Assembly: GCA_900317865.1 (NCBI GenBank)
Contig: ONIK01000005.1
Location: 1 to 64,000 of the forward strand
Source: an uncultured Methanobrevibacter sp.
GTDB taxonomy: Archaea; Methanobacteriota; Methanobacteria; Methanobacteriales; Methanobacteriaceae
Direction: 5' to 3'
Length of the DNA: 64,000 nucleotides
Under the pieces are notes generated by a model, which made no database searches, had not been told where the DNA came from, and saw only the letters and a program-made list of their open reading frames with translations. Below, one piece after another: positions 18,286 through 27,747 of the stretch (position 1 is its first letter; each line of letters opens with the position of its first letter). The position numbers and the translations under genes are program-made.

Positions 18286-19482
18286 TTATTTATTCATTAA
18301 AATTTTTCTTAAAGTATCAATATCTGCATCAACCTCTGTTGGTTTAGTACAAGCATCAATAGCAGTATTTGGATCTTTAAGTAAATGTCCGGTCACTACA
18401 CATGTAATGGTTTCACCTTTATCAATTACGCCCTGATCAACCAATTTTTTAAGACCAGCAATTGAGGCTGCAGAAGCCGGTTCAACACCAATACCTTCAG
18501 TCCTTGCAAGTAATTTTTGAGCATCTAAAATTTCTTCATCAGTTACGGTTTCGGAGTAACCGTTTGAATCATAAATTGCATTCAACGCTTTGATGTCACT
18601 TACAGGTGCACCAATACGAATTGCGGTTGCAATTGTTTCAGGATTTTCAACAGGCACGACTCTTCTGTCACCTTTTCTAAATGCATTGGTAACAGGACAT
18701 GCGCCTTCAGCCTGAATACCTGTCATCATAGGTAAGTCTTTAACAAAGCCTGCATTATAAAACTCAGATACACCTTTCCAAATAGCTGAGATATTTCCTG
18801 CATTACCAACAGGTAAAATAATCCTATCCGGAGCCTGCCATCCGAGATCTCTTAAAATTTCATAACCGATAGTTTTTTGACCTTCCAATCTGTAAGGGTT
18901 AATTGAATTCAATAAGTAAAGATGCTTTTCTAAAGCAAGTGCAGTCATAGCTTCAAGTGCTTCATCAAAATTACCATTGATAGACATTACTTCAGCACCA
19001 TGGAACATTGCCTGAGCCAATTTACCCAAAGCAACTTTTCCAGAAGGTAAAAATACAATACAGCGTAATCCTGCACGAGCAGCATAAGCTGCAAGAGAAG
19101 CAGAAGTATTACCTGTTGAAGCACAACCAACAGTACTTACTCCCAATTCCATAGCTTTAGTCATACCGACTGTCATACCACGGTCTTTAAAACTTCCAGT
19201 AGGGTTTGATCCTTCAACTTTAACATATAAGTTAACACCAAGTTCGCTACCTAATTTATCACATTTGCAGAACGGTGTTCCTCCTTCATCCAAAGAAACA
19301 ATTTTGCTTTCGTCTACTGGAATACACTCTTTAAATTTCCATAATGTATCTTTTCTACCATCAAATATATCTTTAGAAACATCAATGTCACTGACAAGCT
19401 CAAGTACACTTCCACATTTTTCACAGGTGTAAATCACTTCGTCGTCATCATATTCTGCTCCACATGAAACACAACGTATCAT
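18286..19482 (-). CDS. thrC: Threonine synthase
   Basis: About 398 residues. PLP enzyme that converts O-phosphohomoserine to threonine. It begins with a zinc ribbon (CVSCGAEY...YTCEKCGS), as in many archaeal ThrC, and carries the PLP lysine in NPTGSFKDRGMT and the glycine-rich phosphate loop (GNAGNISA). ATG 19482 is preferred because GTGAT lies four bases upstream; GTG 19491 is part of that site. A gap of 229 bases separates it from the histone gene downstream. Confidence 0.95.
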   Translation of the reverse strand: MIRCVSCGAEYDDDEVIYTCEKCGSVLELVSDIDVSKDIFDGRKDTLWKFKECIPVDESKIVSLDEGGTPFCKCDKLGSELGVNLYVKVEGSNPTGSFKDRGMTVGMTKAMELGVSTVGCASTGNTSASLAAYAARAGLRCIVFLPSGKVALGKLAQAMFHGAEVMSINGNFDEALEAMTALALEKHLYLLNSINPYRLEGQKTIGYEILRDLGWQAPDRIILPVGNAGNISAIWKGVSEFYNAGFVKDLPMMTGIQAEGACPVTNAFRKGDRRVVPVENPETIATAIRIGAPVSDIKALNAIYDSNGYSETVTDEEILDAQKLLARTEGIGVEPASAASIAGLKKLVDQGVIDKGETITCVVTGHLLKDPNTAIDACTKPTEVDADIDTLRKILMNK

Positions 19483-19563
19483 AAATATCACTGAAAAAAT
19501 TAAATTAAAATAAAATTCTATATTATCTATTTAAATCATAATATAAAAAATTATCCTTGAAAA

Positions 19564-20172
19564 TTAACGACCTAATATAAAATAAGCTATTGGAATTGTT
19601 AAATATACCTCTACAAAGCCGGCGATTATCATTAACACAACAGATACGATAAAAATGATAATGGCCTGTTTTAATATAACCGAACTTTTATTGAATGCTT
19701 CTTTTAAAGTCAAATCTTCTTTCAAATAATATTTAAATAATTTTAAAAGAAAATTAAACAGTACCAATCCTGATGAACAGGCTAAAAAGCAGGATGTTAA
19801 TTCGAAAATGCTGTGAGGTATTAACATGACAAGAACCCTAAACAGATTGTTTTGAATAGCTATATAGTAACCTAAGAAAAATCCGTTATAGGCCAAAATT
19901 AAAACAGACAGACACAGCAATAATCCATAAACAAACATCTGAAATATTATTAGGATGTTATTCAAAAATATGTCTGCAAAAGTTAACTGTATTACTCCAG
20001 TTTCCACTTTATGCGATAAATCACTAACAACAGGATGAAAATAACTATACAAATAAGGTTCTAATAAATATCCCAATATTATAGAGAAAAAAAGAATAAA
20101 AAATGAAATTAAAATAGCTAATTTATTTTCAATAAAAGCCAATTTCACTTCATTATAAAATTGTTTTAGCAA
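19564..20172 (-). CDS. SpoIIM-family integral membrane protein
   Basis: About 200 residues with five or six hydrophobic segments and the family motif IPHSIFELTSCFLACSSG (usual PHGIFELPA) near residue 115. The archaeal members of this stage II sporulation protein M/DUF95 family have no known function, and no sporulation is implied. It overlaps the end of trpS. A TTG at 20172, nine bases after GAGG, is the best start; TTG 20187 is in frame. Co-transcription with trpS is likely. Confidence 0.8.
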   Translation of the reverse strand: MLKQFYNEVKLAFIENKLAILISFFILFFSIILGYLLEPYLYSYFHPVVSDLSHKVETGVIQLTFADIFLNNILIIFQMFVYGLLLCLSVLILAYNGFFLGYYIAIQNNLFRVLVMLIPHSIFELTSCFLACSSGLVLFNFLLKLFKYYLKEDLTLKEAFNKSSVILKQAIIIFIVSVVLMIIAGFVEVYLTIPIAYFILGR

Positions 20173-21241
20173 TTTCTGATGCCTCAACTTGCTTGTCTTT
20201 TAAATCTTCAAAGTATTTTTGCATTAACTCAGCGGTTCTTACTTTACAATCACCGCAACGTAGGCTACCGCTCAAGCATTCTTCTCTGATTTTTTCCAGT
20301 TCACTATCCTCATCAATCAAATGGTAAAGCAGCATTTCATAAATTACACATTTATCTACTTCCCCACCCAATTCCTGTTGTTCTTTAAGGGATTCTCTTC
20401 CACCGGTTTTTGCCGTTTTTACCTTTTTGGCAGCAACTTCCGGAGTTTCATTAAGATAAATTGCCGTGTTTGGTTTTGAACTGCTCATTTTATCACCAGT
20501 TAAACCTGTCAAAAATCTATGATAAGTTGATGCAGGCTGAATAAATCCCAGTTCCTCATTTAACCTGTGGGCAATGTCTCTTGTTAATCTGATGTGAGGG
20601 TCCTGGTCAACACCTACAGGGACTACAACCTTTTTTGGACCTCCAAATTCTTCTATCTGCGGCAGCAAAATATCTGCCACCTGCATTAAAGGAGCCTGCA
20701 TATGAGCCATATTGGTTGATTCATTAAAACCATAAATTGCTTTAAGCTGATTAAAATTAGTTTTTCTTGATGCTTTAAATTCCAAGTCAAATAAGGATTT
20801 ATTTTGTGACTGAAGATATACATTAACATTGTCACGTTCCAAATCAAGACCCAATGCTATCCAATTAGTCAAATATTCTTCAACAGCAATTTTTCTACCT
20901 TTTTCAAAACTCATATCCCTTGCAGCATATGATTCCAAATCAGCAATCGGTAAAGATAACATTGCACCTTTTTGCTGATACCAAATCAACTGATCAACCA
21001 CCATTTTATGGCCTATGTGCATTTGTCCACTTGGCATCATACCGGTTACAACTGCAAAATCTTCTTTTTTATTAATTAAATCATTGATTTCCTTAAATTC
21101 CCTATGTCCAAAGACTACTCCTCTTTTCATCAGCCTTTGAGGGTTCTTAATTTCTCCCAAAATATCTGAAATTTTTTCAATACCAAATTGATTGATTAAT
21201 TTGTCATAATCTACACTTGTTGATGTCCATGGATTAATCAC
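20153..21241 (-). CDS. trpS: Tryptophan-tRNA ligase
   Basis: About 362 residues, a class I synthetase of the archaeal/eukaryotic TrpRS type. HIGH motif in SGQMHIGHKMV, KMSKS motif in GDKMSSSKPN, and GVDQDPHIRLTRDI for tryptophan and ATP binding. A cysteine-containing segment near the end (SLRCGDCKVRTAE) is common in this group. GTG 21241 is preferred as start because GGTGAT lies four bases upstream; in-frame ATG 21247 overlaps that site. Confidence 0.95.
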   Translation of the reverse strand: MINPWTSTSVDYDKLINQFGIEKISDILGEIKNPQRLMKRGVVFGHREFKEINDLINKKEDFAVVTGMMPSGQMHIGHKMVVDQLIWYQQKGAMLSLPIADLESYAARDMSFEKGRKIAVEEYLTNWIALGLDLERDNVNVYLQSQNKSLFDLEFKASRKTNFNQLKAIYGFNESTNMAHMQAPLMQVADILLPQIEEFGGPKKVVVPVGVDQDPHIRLTRDIAHRLNEELGFIQPASTYHRFLTGLTGDKMSSSKPNTAIYLNETPEVAAKKVKTAKTGGRESLKEQQELGGEVDKCVIYEMLLYHLIDEDSELEKIREECLSGSLRCGDCKVRTAELMQKYFEDLKDKQVEASEIAKTIL

Positions 21242-21348
21242 ATTCATCACCTTATTTCATATAACTACATTAAATTAAGTAAATAATTAATTATTTTTAT
21301 AATTACTACACTAACATGTCAAAATATAATAGCTTTCTTTGATTAAAA

Positions 21349-21864
21349 CTATGGTCTTGTCCATTCTACATTATAATATGTTATGTCAAAATCATCATCG
21401 ACAATGGCCAGCAGTAATTTCTTGTTAACACCATGAGAAACCCTGACATAGCTTGAGAAATCAAGCACATTAATGTCAAAATTCTCATAAACAATCTTAA
21501 CCAAAAAATCTGAATGACCTTTGCCCGGAGACCTGCCACGGTCATATAAACGGAACTCTGAACCATATTTGAATCCTGTTTTAATAACATAACCTCTGTC
21601 TTTTAAATCGCGGTAAACAATATATTTTCCATATAAATCCCTTTCTTTTAAAAGATCTATGAAATATGACAAGCTACATAGATTATCGTCTTCGTAAACA
21701 TCCAAACGATCTTTTTCCAACAAATAACAGGCTTCAATCAAAGAGAGGTTCAACATATCCTCTTCTATTTTACCAAAAAAACTTTTCTCATGTAAAGCAA
21801 TAGGTCTTTTACTACCTTCTTCTATTTTAATTGATACTATTTCATTAGATAAATTACCGCGCAT
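21349..21864 (-). CDS. endA: tRNA-intron endonuclease
   Basis: 171 residues, the homotetrameric-type archaeal EndA that cuts bulge-helix-bulge sites in pre-tRNA and pre-rRNA. C-terminal catalytic domain: YRDLKDRGYVIKTGFKYG, YDRG (catalytic Tyr) and GHSDFLV (catalytic His), followed by a late Lys region. GGTG precedes ATG 21864. The gene stands alone between trpS and dtxR with AT-rich gaps of about 100 bases. Confidence 0.94.
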   Translation of the reverse strand: MRGNLSNEIVSIKIEEGSKRPIALHEKSFFGKIEEDMLNLSLIEACYLLEKDRLDVYEDDNLCSLSYFIDLLKERDLYGKYIVYRDLKDRGYVIKTGFKYGSEFRLYDRGRSPGKGHSDFLVKIVYENFDINVLDFSSYVRVSHGVNKKLLLAIVDDDFDITYYNVEWTRP

Positions 21865-21968
21865 TAAAACACCATGAAAAGAAAAAAATTATATTTAATG
21901 CATATATTATAATCTTGCTGTTATATAAAATATTGCTTTTTAAAAAAAAATTGATAATAAAAAAAAGA

Positions 21969-21988
21969 TTAGAGTGTTTAAACTCTAA
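21969..21988 (-). terminator. Terminator of the dtxR gene
   Basis: 7-base arms TTAGAGT (21969-21975) and ACTCTAA (21982-21988), 6-base loop, followed on the minus strand by CTTTTTTTT. The stop codon is in the loop. Confidence 0.6.
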
Positions 21989-22682
21989 CAAAGATATTGT
22001 TTGCCATTTCAGGTGGAAGAGAATATTCTTCATTTTCGATGTTAACTAAGTATTCATCCCCATCAGTATTGTAATAATGAATATTATTTCCAATAGCAAT
22101 TCCGACTTCCAAAATGGAATCCAACAATTCATCATTTCCACGGATAAATGAAATTGTTCCTTCAGTATCAGGATTTAATTCAGATATTGAAAGTAAATTA
22201 AATTGCCTATTAATTATATTGTCAAAGTCCTTAACAGAGAAACATTGCTGGCAACTGTCAAAATCAAAGTTACATGCAGGAATTATATTATCATCAGGAC
22301 ATAAATCAGGATGTTGCAACATGTTACATAAAGCTCTTTCAGCTTCATCGGATAATGTATGTTCCATTTCACATGCTTGATCATGGACATTTTCTTCTTT
22401 AACTTTTAGAACTTCCAGTAAGAATTTTTCTAAAATTCTGTGTTTTCTTGTAATTTTTTGAGCGATTTGCATTCCTTCATCAGTTAAAGAAGCACCTCTA
22501 TAAGGAGTATAATTAATATAACCTAAATCTTCTAATTTTTTAAGCATTTGCGTTACACTGCCCGGCGCAATACCTAAATCATTTGAAAAAGTTGTGGTTG
22601 ATACTTGTTCTTTATTGCTTCCATTTCTATAAAGAACTTCCAAGTATTCTTCAATATTTTCACTAATCTTATCATCAGCCAT
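21978..22682 (-). CDS. DtxR-family metal-dependent transcriptional regulator
   Basis: 234 residues. N-terminal winged helix (SENIEEYLEVLYR, DLGIAPGSVTQMLKKLEDLGYI), central dimerisation and metal-binding domain (HRILEKFLLEVL, EMEHTLSDEAERAL with the usual His/Glu ligands), and a C-terminal FeoA/SH3-like domain (GTISFIRG...IGNNIHYY). A short Cys-containing insert (ACNFDFDSCQQC) precedes the last domain. Family members repress iron or manganese genes when loaded with metal. ATG 22682 follows TAGGTGG. A DtxR-type palindrome next to its TATA box suggests autoregulation, and an almost identical arrangement occurs at 3951-3977. Confidence 0.9.
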   Translation of the reverse strand: MADDKISENIEEYLEVLYRNGSNKEQVSTTTFSNDLGIAPGSVTQMLKKLEDLGYINYTPYRGASLTDEGMQIAQKITRKHRILEKFLLEVLKVKEENVHDQACEMEHTLSDEAERALCNMLQHPDLCPDDNIIPACNFDFDSCQQCFSVKDFDNIINRQFNLLSISELNPDTEGTISFIRGNDELLDSILEVGIAIGNNIHYYNTDGDEYLVNIENEEYSLPPEMANNIFVRV

Positions 22683-22730
22683 GAAAAATCCACCTAAACA
22701 TATTAAATATATAATATATTTAAACATCAC

Positions 22731-22758
22731 AATATAAAAAAGTTTTGGTTAACCTAAA
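22731..22758 (-). promoter_or_regulatory. dtxR promoter with DtxR-type operator
   Basis: TTTTGG (22743-22748), four bases, CCTAAA (22753-22758) is an 11-of-12 match to the inverted repeat TTTAGG-N4-CCTAAA and is centred on GGTTAACC. On the minus strand it is followed directly by CTTTTTTATATT, the likely TATA element (22731-22740), placing the operator where it would block TBP/TFB binding. Confidence 0.6.
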
Positions 22759-22847
22759 AATTAATGAACAAAATTTAAAAAAAATAGAAAAATAAGTTAA
22801 TAAAATTAATTATTAACTATTTGAATTATTATTTAACAGTTTCAAGC

Positions 22848-25800
22848 CTAATAAGGCAAGATATCATATGTTCCTCTATCAGTGTATGAAGAGGTATCCC
22901 AATTGTTAATAACTCCAAATGAGTTTCTATTACTGGTAGGATCCGCATTAATCCATGCACCATCAATAAGGAATTGAGTCCATACATGACCATACCATGA
23001 ACCACTTGAGAAATGACAGTATCCAGTATCAAACCTAACAGTCAAACCAACTGATCTTGCCATAGCAACAAGCAATTGAGCTTGGTCACAACAGTTACCT
23101 GATCCTGAAATTAAAGTACCTTCAGCACCTTTCTGGGTATCATAATAGAATTCATATTCTATTTGGTCTCTTACATAATTATATAATGCTGTAGCTTTAG
23201 CTATATCTGTAGTTAATCCAGCAATTAATGATTTAGATAACTCAGCTATGGATTTTGAAGGCTGACTTGCATATACAATATGCACTGAATCAGGTAATCC
23301 AAAGTTATTAGCATAATAATCCAATATACGGGAAGATGCATCAACTAACTCAGAGTAAGCGATTTTACCTAATGTTGATGAAGCATAAGCAGGAACAACA
23401 CCATTTGATTCAATGAATTTATAAACCCTACTTTCAACATCAAGATATTGATCTTTTGTTAAATAACCATCGATAACATCACCTGAATTGGACGGATCAT
23501 CCATATCAATCAAAGTAATAGGATCAAAATTACCTGCATTGATTTGGACAATAGCCTTACTCATCAAGTACAAGAACTGAGACATTGTATATTTACCTTC
23601 AGATACAACAACATATTCTGGGAAAAGCTCATTTTCCTTATAATAACTTGCAATATATGAAGCTCCGGTTAAAATACTTCCGATGGAAATAGTATCTCCA
23701 CCTCCACCAGGAGTTACAGGAACGGATTCGGAAAGTCTAGTTAAAACTTTGTCAGAACCTTCAATCTTTTCATGACCGGTAACACCACAGTAATCACAGT
23801 CACAGTAGCAACAGGTAAATTCGCCTTCATAAGTATGTTTTGGATTAATAAGCAAAGTACCGTAGTAACCACAATTTGGACAATAGTTTAACCAGGTAGT
23901 TGTATAGTTTCTATATTCATATTCTTCAGTGGAATAACTAGGATACATACTGACTGTCAGCTCAGGGAATTCTAAGTAAGCACCGATAAATACCATTGCA
24001 GGCAATTCATTTGAAACACCATAATAGGTTAAAACTCTGGAATATAGATAAACCAATTCAGCATAGGTTATATCGCCAACAGATGTAGCCATTAAATCAG
24101 GAACCTGATTATTAGCACGACAATAAGTACTGATTGAACTAGCAAGATTAATATATTGGCTTTCAGATAATTGATTGTAATTTACAACCTTGGAAACATT
24201 AGCAGGTGAAGCTACTCTTATTGCAGTAATATTATCACCAGGAATATCACCATTTATGATTAAGATTGCTTGAGACATTAAGTATAATATCTGAGGAACA
24301 TTATAGTAAGAAGTTCCTATTGCCGCTTTGCCAGGCAAAGTCTCATTTTTTTCAATATAATCTTTTATTTCAGCAGCACCAGATATAACATCATTGACAG
24401 AAACTGTATCACCATAAGCAGGACTATCCAAATCATTGAAGTTCAGGAATTGTGATAAACCAAATCTGAATAGAATAACACCATCTGCACCATTATCAAC
24501 AACATTCTGTGCATCACCGAAAAGTTCAGTGTATGTTAATTTTGTAGGATTATCATCTGATATATATGCTTGCAATCCAGACCAGACCTCAGCACCTGCT
24601 GAATTTTGGACAAACCATTTTGTTGTTGAAGCAAGCCAGCTTGATCCAGTATTGTAATTTCCTTTATACTGCATTGGAACAATTGCATCCAAATATTGGG
24701 AAATAGCCGGAACATCTTGACCGTAATAATAAATATCATCATTAGTTTCAGGCATTATTGCAGCAGACATGATAATAGAAGGATTTATTTCACGACATGC
24801 TGTTGTAGCTTGTCTTACAAATTCAGTAATTGCAGCGGTTCCGCCAGGGGTATTGTATGCTGTACCAGGATATCTTAAGTAATCAAAGTGAATACCAGCC
24901 ACACCAGACAAACCAGCATAATATTTAGCTTCTTCAATTACTTCATTGAAGAATCCTTGATTGATTGATCCGCCGGAAACAGGATTAACCCATGAACCTC
25001 CACTATAGAATACCTGCATCCAAATATGTATATTTATTCCATATGAATTTGCATTTTGAATCCAGGACACTACTGCAGATTCACCATACAACTCAAATGC
25101 ATAGAAATTCAAGAAAATGTCAGTTGTACCTAATGATGCGAAATTGGCTAAATCTATATTATACATATCCGCACCAAATGACCAGTACCCATATCCATGA
25201 GGAGTGTAAGAATCTGAAACAGTAATTTCAGTAGTTCCCATAGAAGAGAGATAATCATCATCTCCATCAAAGGTATATGAAACTAAGTATTTGCCTTTAC
25301 TTAATTCAACATTAACTAAAGCTATACCATCTTTATCTGTAGTAGCGAAATATATTTTTGAACCTATTTCAAAGCATATATCTTTAGAAGCCAATGGCTT
25401 ATTATCCTTATCACGTAGTGTTACCATTAGATTAATATCACTTTCACCTACAAATATAGTTGAAGATGACCATTCTAATGAAGTTTCGATTTTCTGTTTT
25501 ACAGTCACATAAGCTTGACCGCTTGAAGGTTCTATCCTGTCTTCACCAGCATAATAATATTTTATAAGATATTTACCTTCACCAAGATTAATCGTTAACT
25601 GTGCAATACCATACTCATCAGTTGTTCTGGTATAATTAATTCCATTAATATTAAATATTACATCCCTATAAGGTAAGGCAACATCCCCCACATCTAAGTA
25701 AACTGGGAATTTTTCACCATCACCCTGACCAACAGTCATATTTGAACCGGTTAATGTAGAAACATTGCCGTCAATTACAAGAATCTGTGTTGAATCAAAA

Positions 25801-27344
25801 GTATCTTCATAAGGAGTACTGTTGAATCTGTATGTTACATCATAATTTCCAGGACTTAAATTAATAGCCAATCTTGCAGTACCTTTTTCATCAGTAAGTC
25901 TTGAATATGTAACACCATTGATTGTAAAGTAAACAGGTTTATTGACAACACCTGCAGTATTATTAATTGGATGTACAGTAACGTCAAAAGTTTCTTTATT
26001 ATTATAATAAATTGTAGTATTACTTATATCAAAATAGAGAGGAATACCATCTCTAACAGTAAGCTTACTTGTTGCTTTTGATGACTGATATGGACTGACA
26101 CCATAATACTGATACTCAACAGTATATTCGCCAGAAATTAACTCAAAAGTAGCAACAGCAGTACCGTGACTATCTGTTTTAGTATTAACTGAAGCACTAC
26201 CTGCAGAAATAACAACATCCTGATCGGCAATACCAAAATCTAATTGATCTACCAATGTAGTGGAAATTATTTGTTTTTGAGAAGCAAAATACTCATAATC
26301 CTCAGTTAAAAAAGTAGTTGAAGATGATCCAAGTACCTTAACAGTATTAGCTGTCTGAAGTCCATTAGGATGATATGTAGTAATAATATAATCCTTAGGA
26401 AGCAATCTAATATTTAATGCAGCAATACCACTTTCATCAGAAGTACGGTTATAAAATACACCATTAATATTAAATGTAGCATTAACGTAAGGTAACGGAT
26501 TACCTTGATCATCTAATAACGCAACAGTGAACTTTTTAGGATCATTATATATTTTAGTTAAATCTTCAGAATATATAGTAGACATTACAGTAACGTAATT
26601 AGCACATGAAAATCCGTCATTAGGATTCATTGCAGTCAAAATATATTCACCAGGCAATAGATTAATATTTAACCTTGCAATTCCGTTCGCATTAGTTTTT
26701 CTTTCATAAAATACACCATTAATATTAAAATTAATATCTGTATTAGCTAAAGGATTACCTTGGCCATCCAGAAATGTAGCATAATATTGGGTGTCATTTT
26801 TATAATACTTAACAAGGTCTTCACCAGTTATTGTGGGAAGAACTGTACATTTTGCAGTTGTTTCATTAGGTAAGAAATATTCATTACCATTATAATATAT
26901 ATTAATGTCATGAATTCCCGGAATTAAATTAATTGCAATTGAAGCCTGACCTTTAATATCAGTACTTCTAAGATAATCAACTCCAGAAATAGTAAATATT
27001 AAACTTTGGTTAACTAAACCATTTCCATCAACATCTGTTAAAGTAGCCGTAAATTTTGTTCCATTTTTATAATATAACTCTATATCTGGCGCATCAATTA
27101 TAACAGATTCTCTTGCTAATTCATTTTCCCCAATAGTGTTTTCATCCAAGTTTGTATCAACGTTGTTAATTGATAAGATATTTGAAGAATTAGATTCTAC
27201 ACCCCCTTCATCAACAGCCAATAAATTCTCTGAAGAATCTTGGGCAATGTAAGTATCATTAACACTTATTTCACTTGCAGAAATAATACCAATCGACAAA
27301 AATGCGATTAATACTATTAACGCCAATAATATTCGTTTTTTCAA
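22848..27344 (-). CDS. Secreted modular protein: Ig-like repeats, glycosidase-like TIM barrel, pseudomurein-binding repeats, transglutaminase/endoisopeptidase domain
   Basis: 1498 residues. Signal peptide 1-24, then about seven Ig-like modules (to residue 710). Residues 715-985 resemble the GHL10-type glycoside hydrolase-like TIM barrel, with Asp821 in GIHFDYLRYPG in the likely catalytic position. Residues 985-1115 and 1200-1330 are segments like pseudomurein-binding repeats (PQILYLMSQAI, SQFLYLMSKAI, ITYAELVYLYSRVL). A Cys-rich zinc-ribbon-like insert (CPNCG...CCYCDCDYCG) lies near 1150-1190. Residues 1395-1498 are a transglutaminase-like domain with Cys1418 (GNCCDQA), His1453 (YGHVW) and Asp1468 (NADPT), the triad also used by C71 pseudomurein endoisopeptidases. 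Likely an endogenous cell-wall hydrolase. TTG 27344 follows GGAGGT. Confidence 0.85.
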   Translation of the reverse strand: MKKRILLALIVLIAFLSIGIISASEISVNDTYIAQDSSENLLAVDEGGVESNSSNILSINNVDTNLDENTIGENELARESVIIDAPDIELYYKNGTKFTATLTDVDGNGLVNQSLIFTISGVDYLRSTDIKGQASIAINLIPGIHDINIYYNGNEYFLPNETTAKCTVLPTITGEDLVKYYKNDTQYYATFLDGQGNPLANTDINFNINGVFYERKTNANGIARLNINLLPGEYILTAMNPNDGFSCANYVTVMSTIYSEDLTKIYNDPKKFTVALLDDQGNPLPYVNATFNINGVFYNRTSDESGIAALNIRLLPKDYIITTYHPNGLQTANTVKVLGSSSTTFLTEDYEYFASQKQIISTTLVDQLDFGIADQDVVISAGSASVNTKTDSHGTAVATFELISGEYTVEYQYYGVSPYQSSKATSKLTVRDGIPLYFDISNTTIYYNNKETFDVTVHPINNTAGVVNKPVYFTINGVTYSRLTDEKGTARLAINLSPGNYDVTYRFNSTPYEDTFDSTQILVIDGNVSTLTGSNMTVGQGDGEKFPVYLDVGDVALPYRDVIFNINGINYTRTTDEYGIAQLTINLGEGKYLIKYYYAGEDRIEPSSGQAYVTVKQKIETSLEWSSSTIFVGESDINLMVTLRDKDNKPLASKDICFEIGSKIYFATTDKDGIALVNVELSKGKYLVSYTFDGDDDYLSSMGTTEITVSDSYTPHGYGYWSFGADMYNIDLANFASLGTTDIFLNFYAFELYGESAVVSWIQNANSYGINIHIWMQVFYSGGSWVNPVSGGSINQGFFNEVIEEAKYYAGLSGVAGIHFDYLRYPGTAYNTPGGTAAITEFVRQATTACREINPSIIMSAAIMPETNDDIYYYGQDVPAISQYLDAIVPMQYKGNYNTGSSWLASTTKWFVQNSAGAEVWSGLQAYISDDNPTKLTYTELFGDAQNVVDNGADGVILFRFGLSQFLNFNDLDSPAYGDTVSVNDVISGAAEIKDYIEKNETLPGKAAIGTSYYNVPQILYLMSQAILIINGDIPGDNITAIRVASPANVSKVVNYNQLSESQYINLASSISTYCRANNQVPDLMATSVGDITYAELVYLYSRVLTYYGVSNELPAMVFIGAYLEFPELTVSMYPSYSTEEYEYRNYTTTWLNYCPNCGYYGTLLINPKHTYEGEFTCCYCDCDYCGVTGHEKIEGSDKVLTRLSESVPVTPGGGGDTISIGSILTGASYIASYYKENELFPEYVVVSEGKYTMSQFLYLMSKAIVQINAGNFDPITLIDMDDPSNSGDVIDGYLTKDQYLDVESRVYKFIESNGVVPAYASSTLGKIAYSELVDASSRILDYYANNFGLPDSVHIVYASQPSKSIAELSKSLIAGLTTDIAKATALYNYVRDQIEYEFYYDTQKGAEGTLISGSGNCCDQAQLLVAMARSVGLTVRFDTGYCHFSSGSWYGHVWTQFLIDGAWINADPTSNRNSFGVINNWDTSSYTDRGTYDILPY

Positions 27345-27440
27345 AATACTTTACCTCCTATAACGTATTTTACAATCATGGAAAAATCCTATTTTCCATT
27401 ATGGTTATAATATATTAAGAATATCTTATATAAAGTTATT
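27345..27440 (-). promoter_or_regulatory. Promoter and leader hairpin of the wall-hydrolase-like gene
   Basis: Minus-strand ACTTTATATAAG (about 27427-27437) is a TATA element; the transcript should start near 27400. The leader opens with a perfect hairpin, arms ATGGAAAA (27378-27385) and TTTTCCAT (27392-27399), and ends with GGAGGT eight bases before the TTG. Confidence 0.45.
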
Positions 27441-27720
27441 TATTTAATTAATCGCATTAAATGAAACGAATTTTAAAAAAAAATATTTAAGAGTTATGAA
27501 AACATAAAAATAAAGGGAAATATTATTGAACAATAGAATAAAAAGCTAAAAACACATGTTTTTATCAACCACCACAACACATTTAATCAAAGTCAAATAA
27601 TAAAATAAAATGCGTATTAAATCAAATTCAATGAATAAACCGATATTAATATAAAAAATAATAAATATATGTAGATATTGATTAAAAATTAAAAAGAATA
27701 ATAAAAAAAATAGAAAAATA
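27441..27720. other. Intergenic region without genes
   Basis: AT-rich; together with the leader at 27345-27440 it makes a 390-base gap. The only feature seen is an inverted repeat with 8-base arms and a 2-base spacer, TAAAAACA (27547-27554) and TGTTTTTA (27557-27564). No RNA gene recognised. Confidence 0.4.
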
Positions 27721-27747
27721 AATGATGTAAATCAAGATTACATCATT
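27721..27747 (-). terminator. Terminator of the thermosome gene
   Basis: Perfect 10-base arms AATGATGTAA (27721-27730) and TTACATCATT (27738-27747) with a 7-base loop, followed on the minus strand by TATTTTTCTATTTTTTTT. The stop codon begins the second arm. Confidence 0.6.

Noticed and set aside
19564..20172. Sporulation function from the SpoIIM similarity
   Set aside because: Archaea do not sporulate; only the membrane-protein family name carries over.
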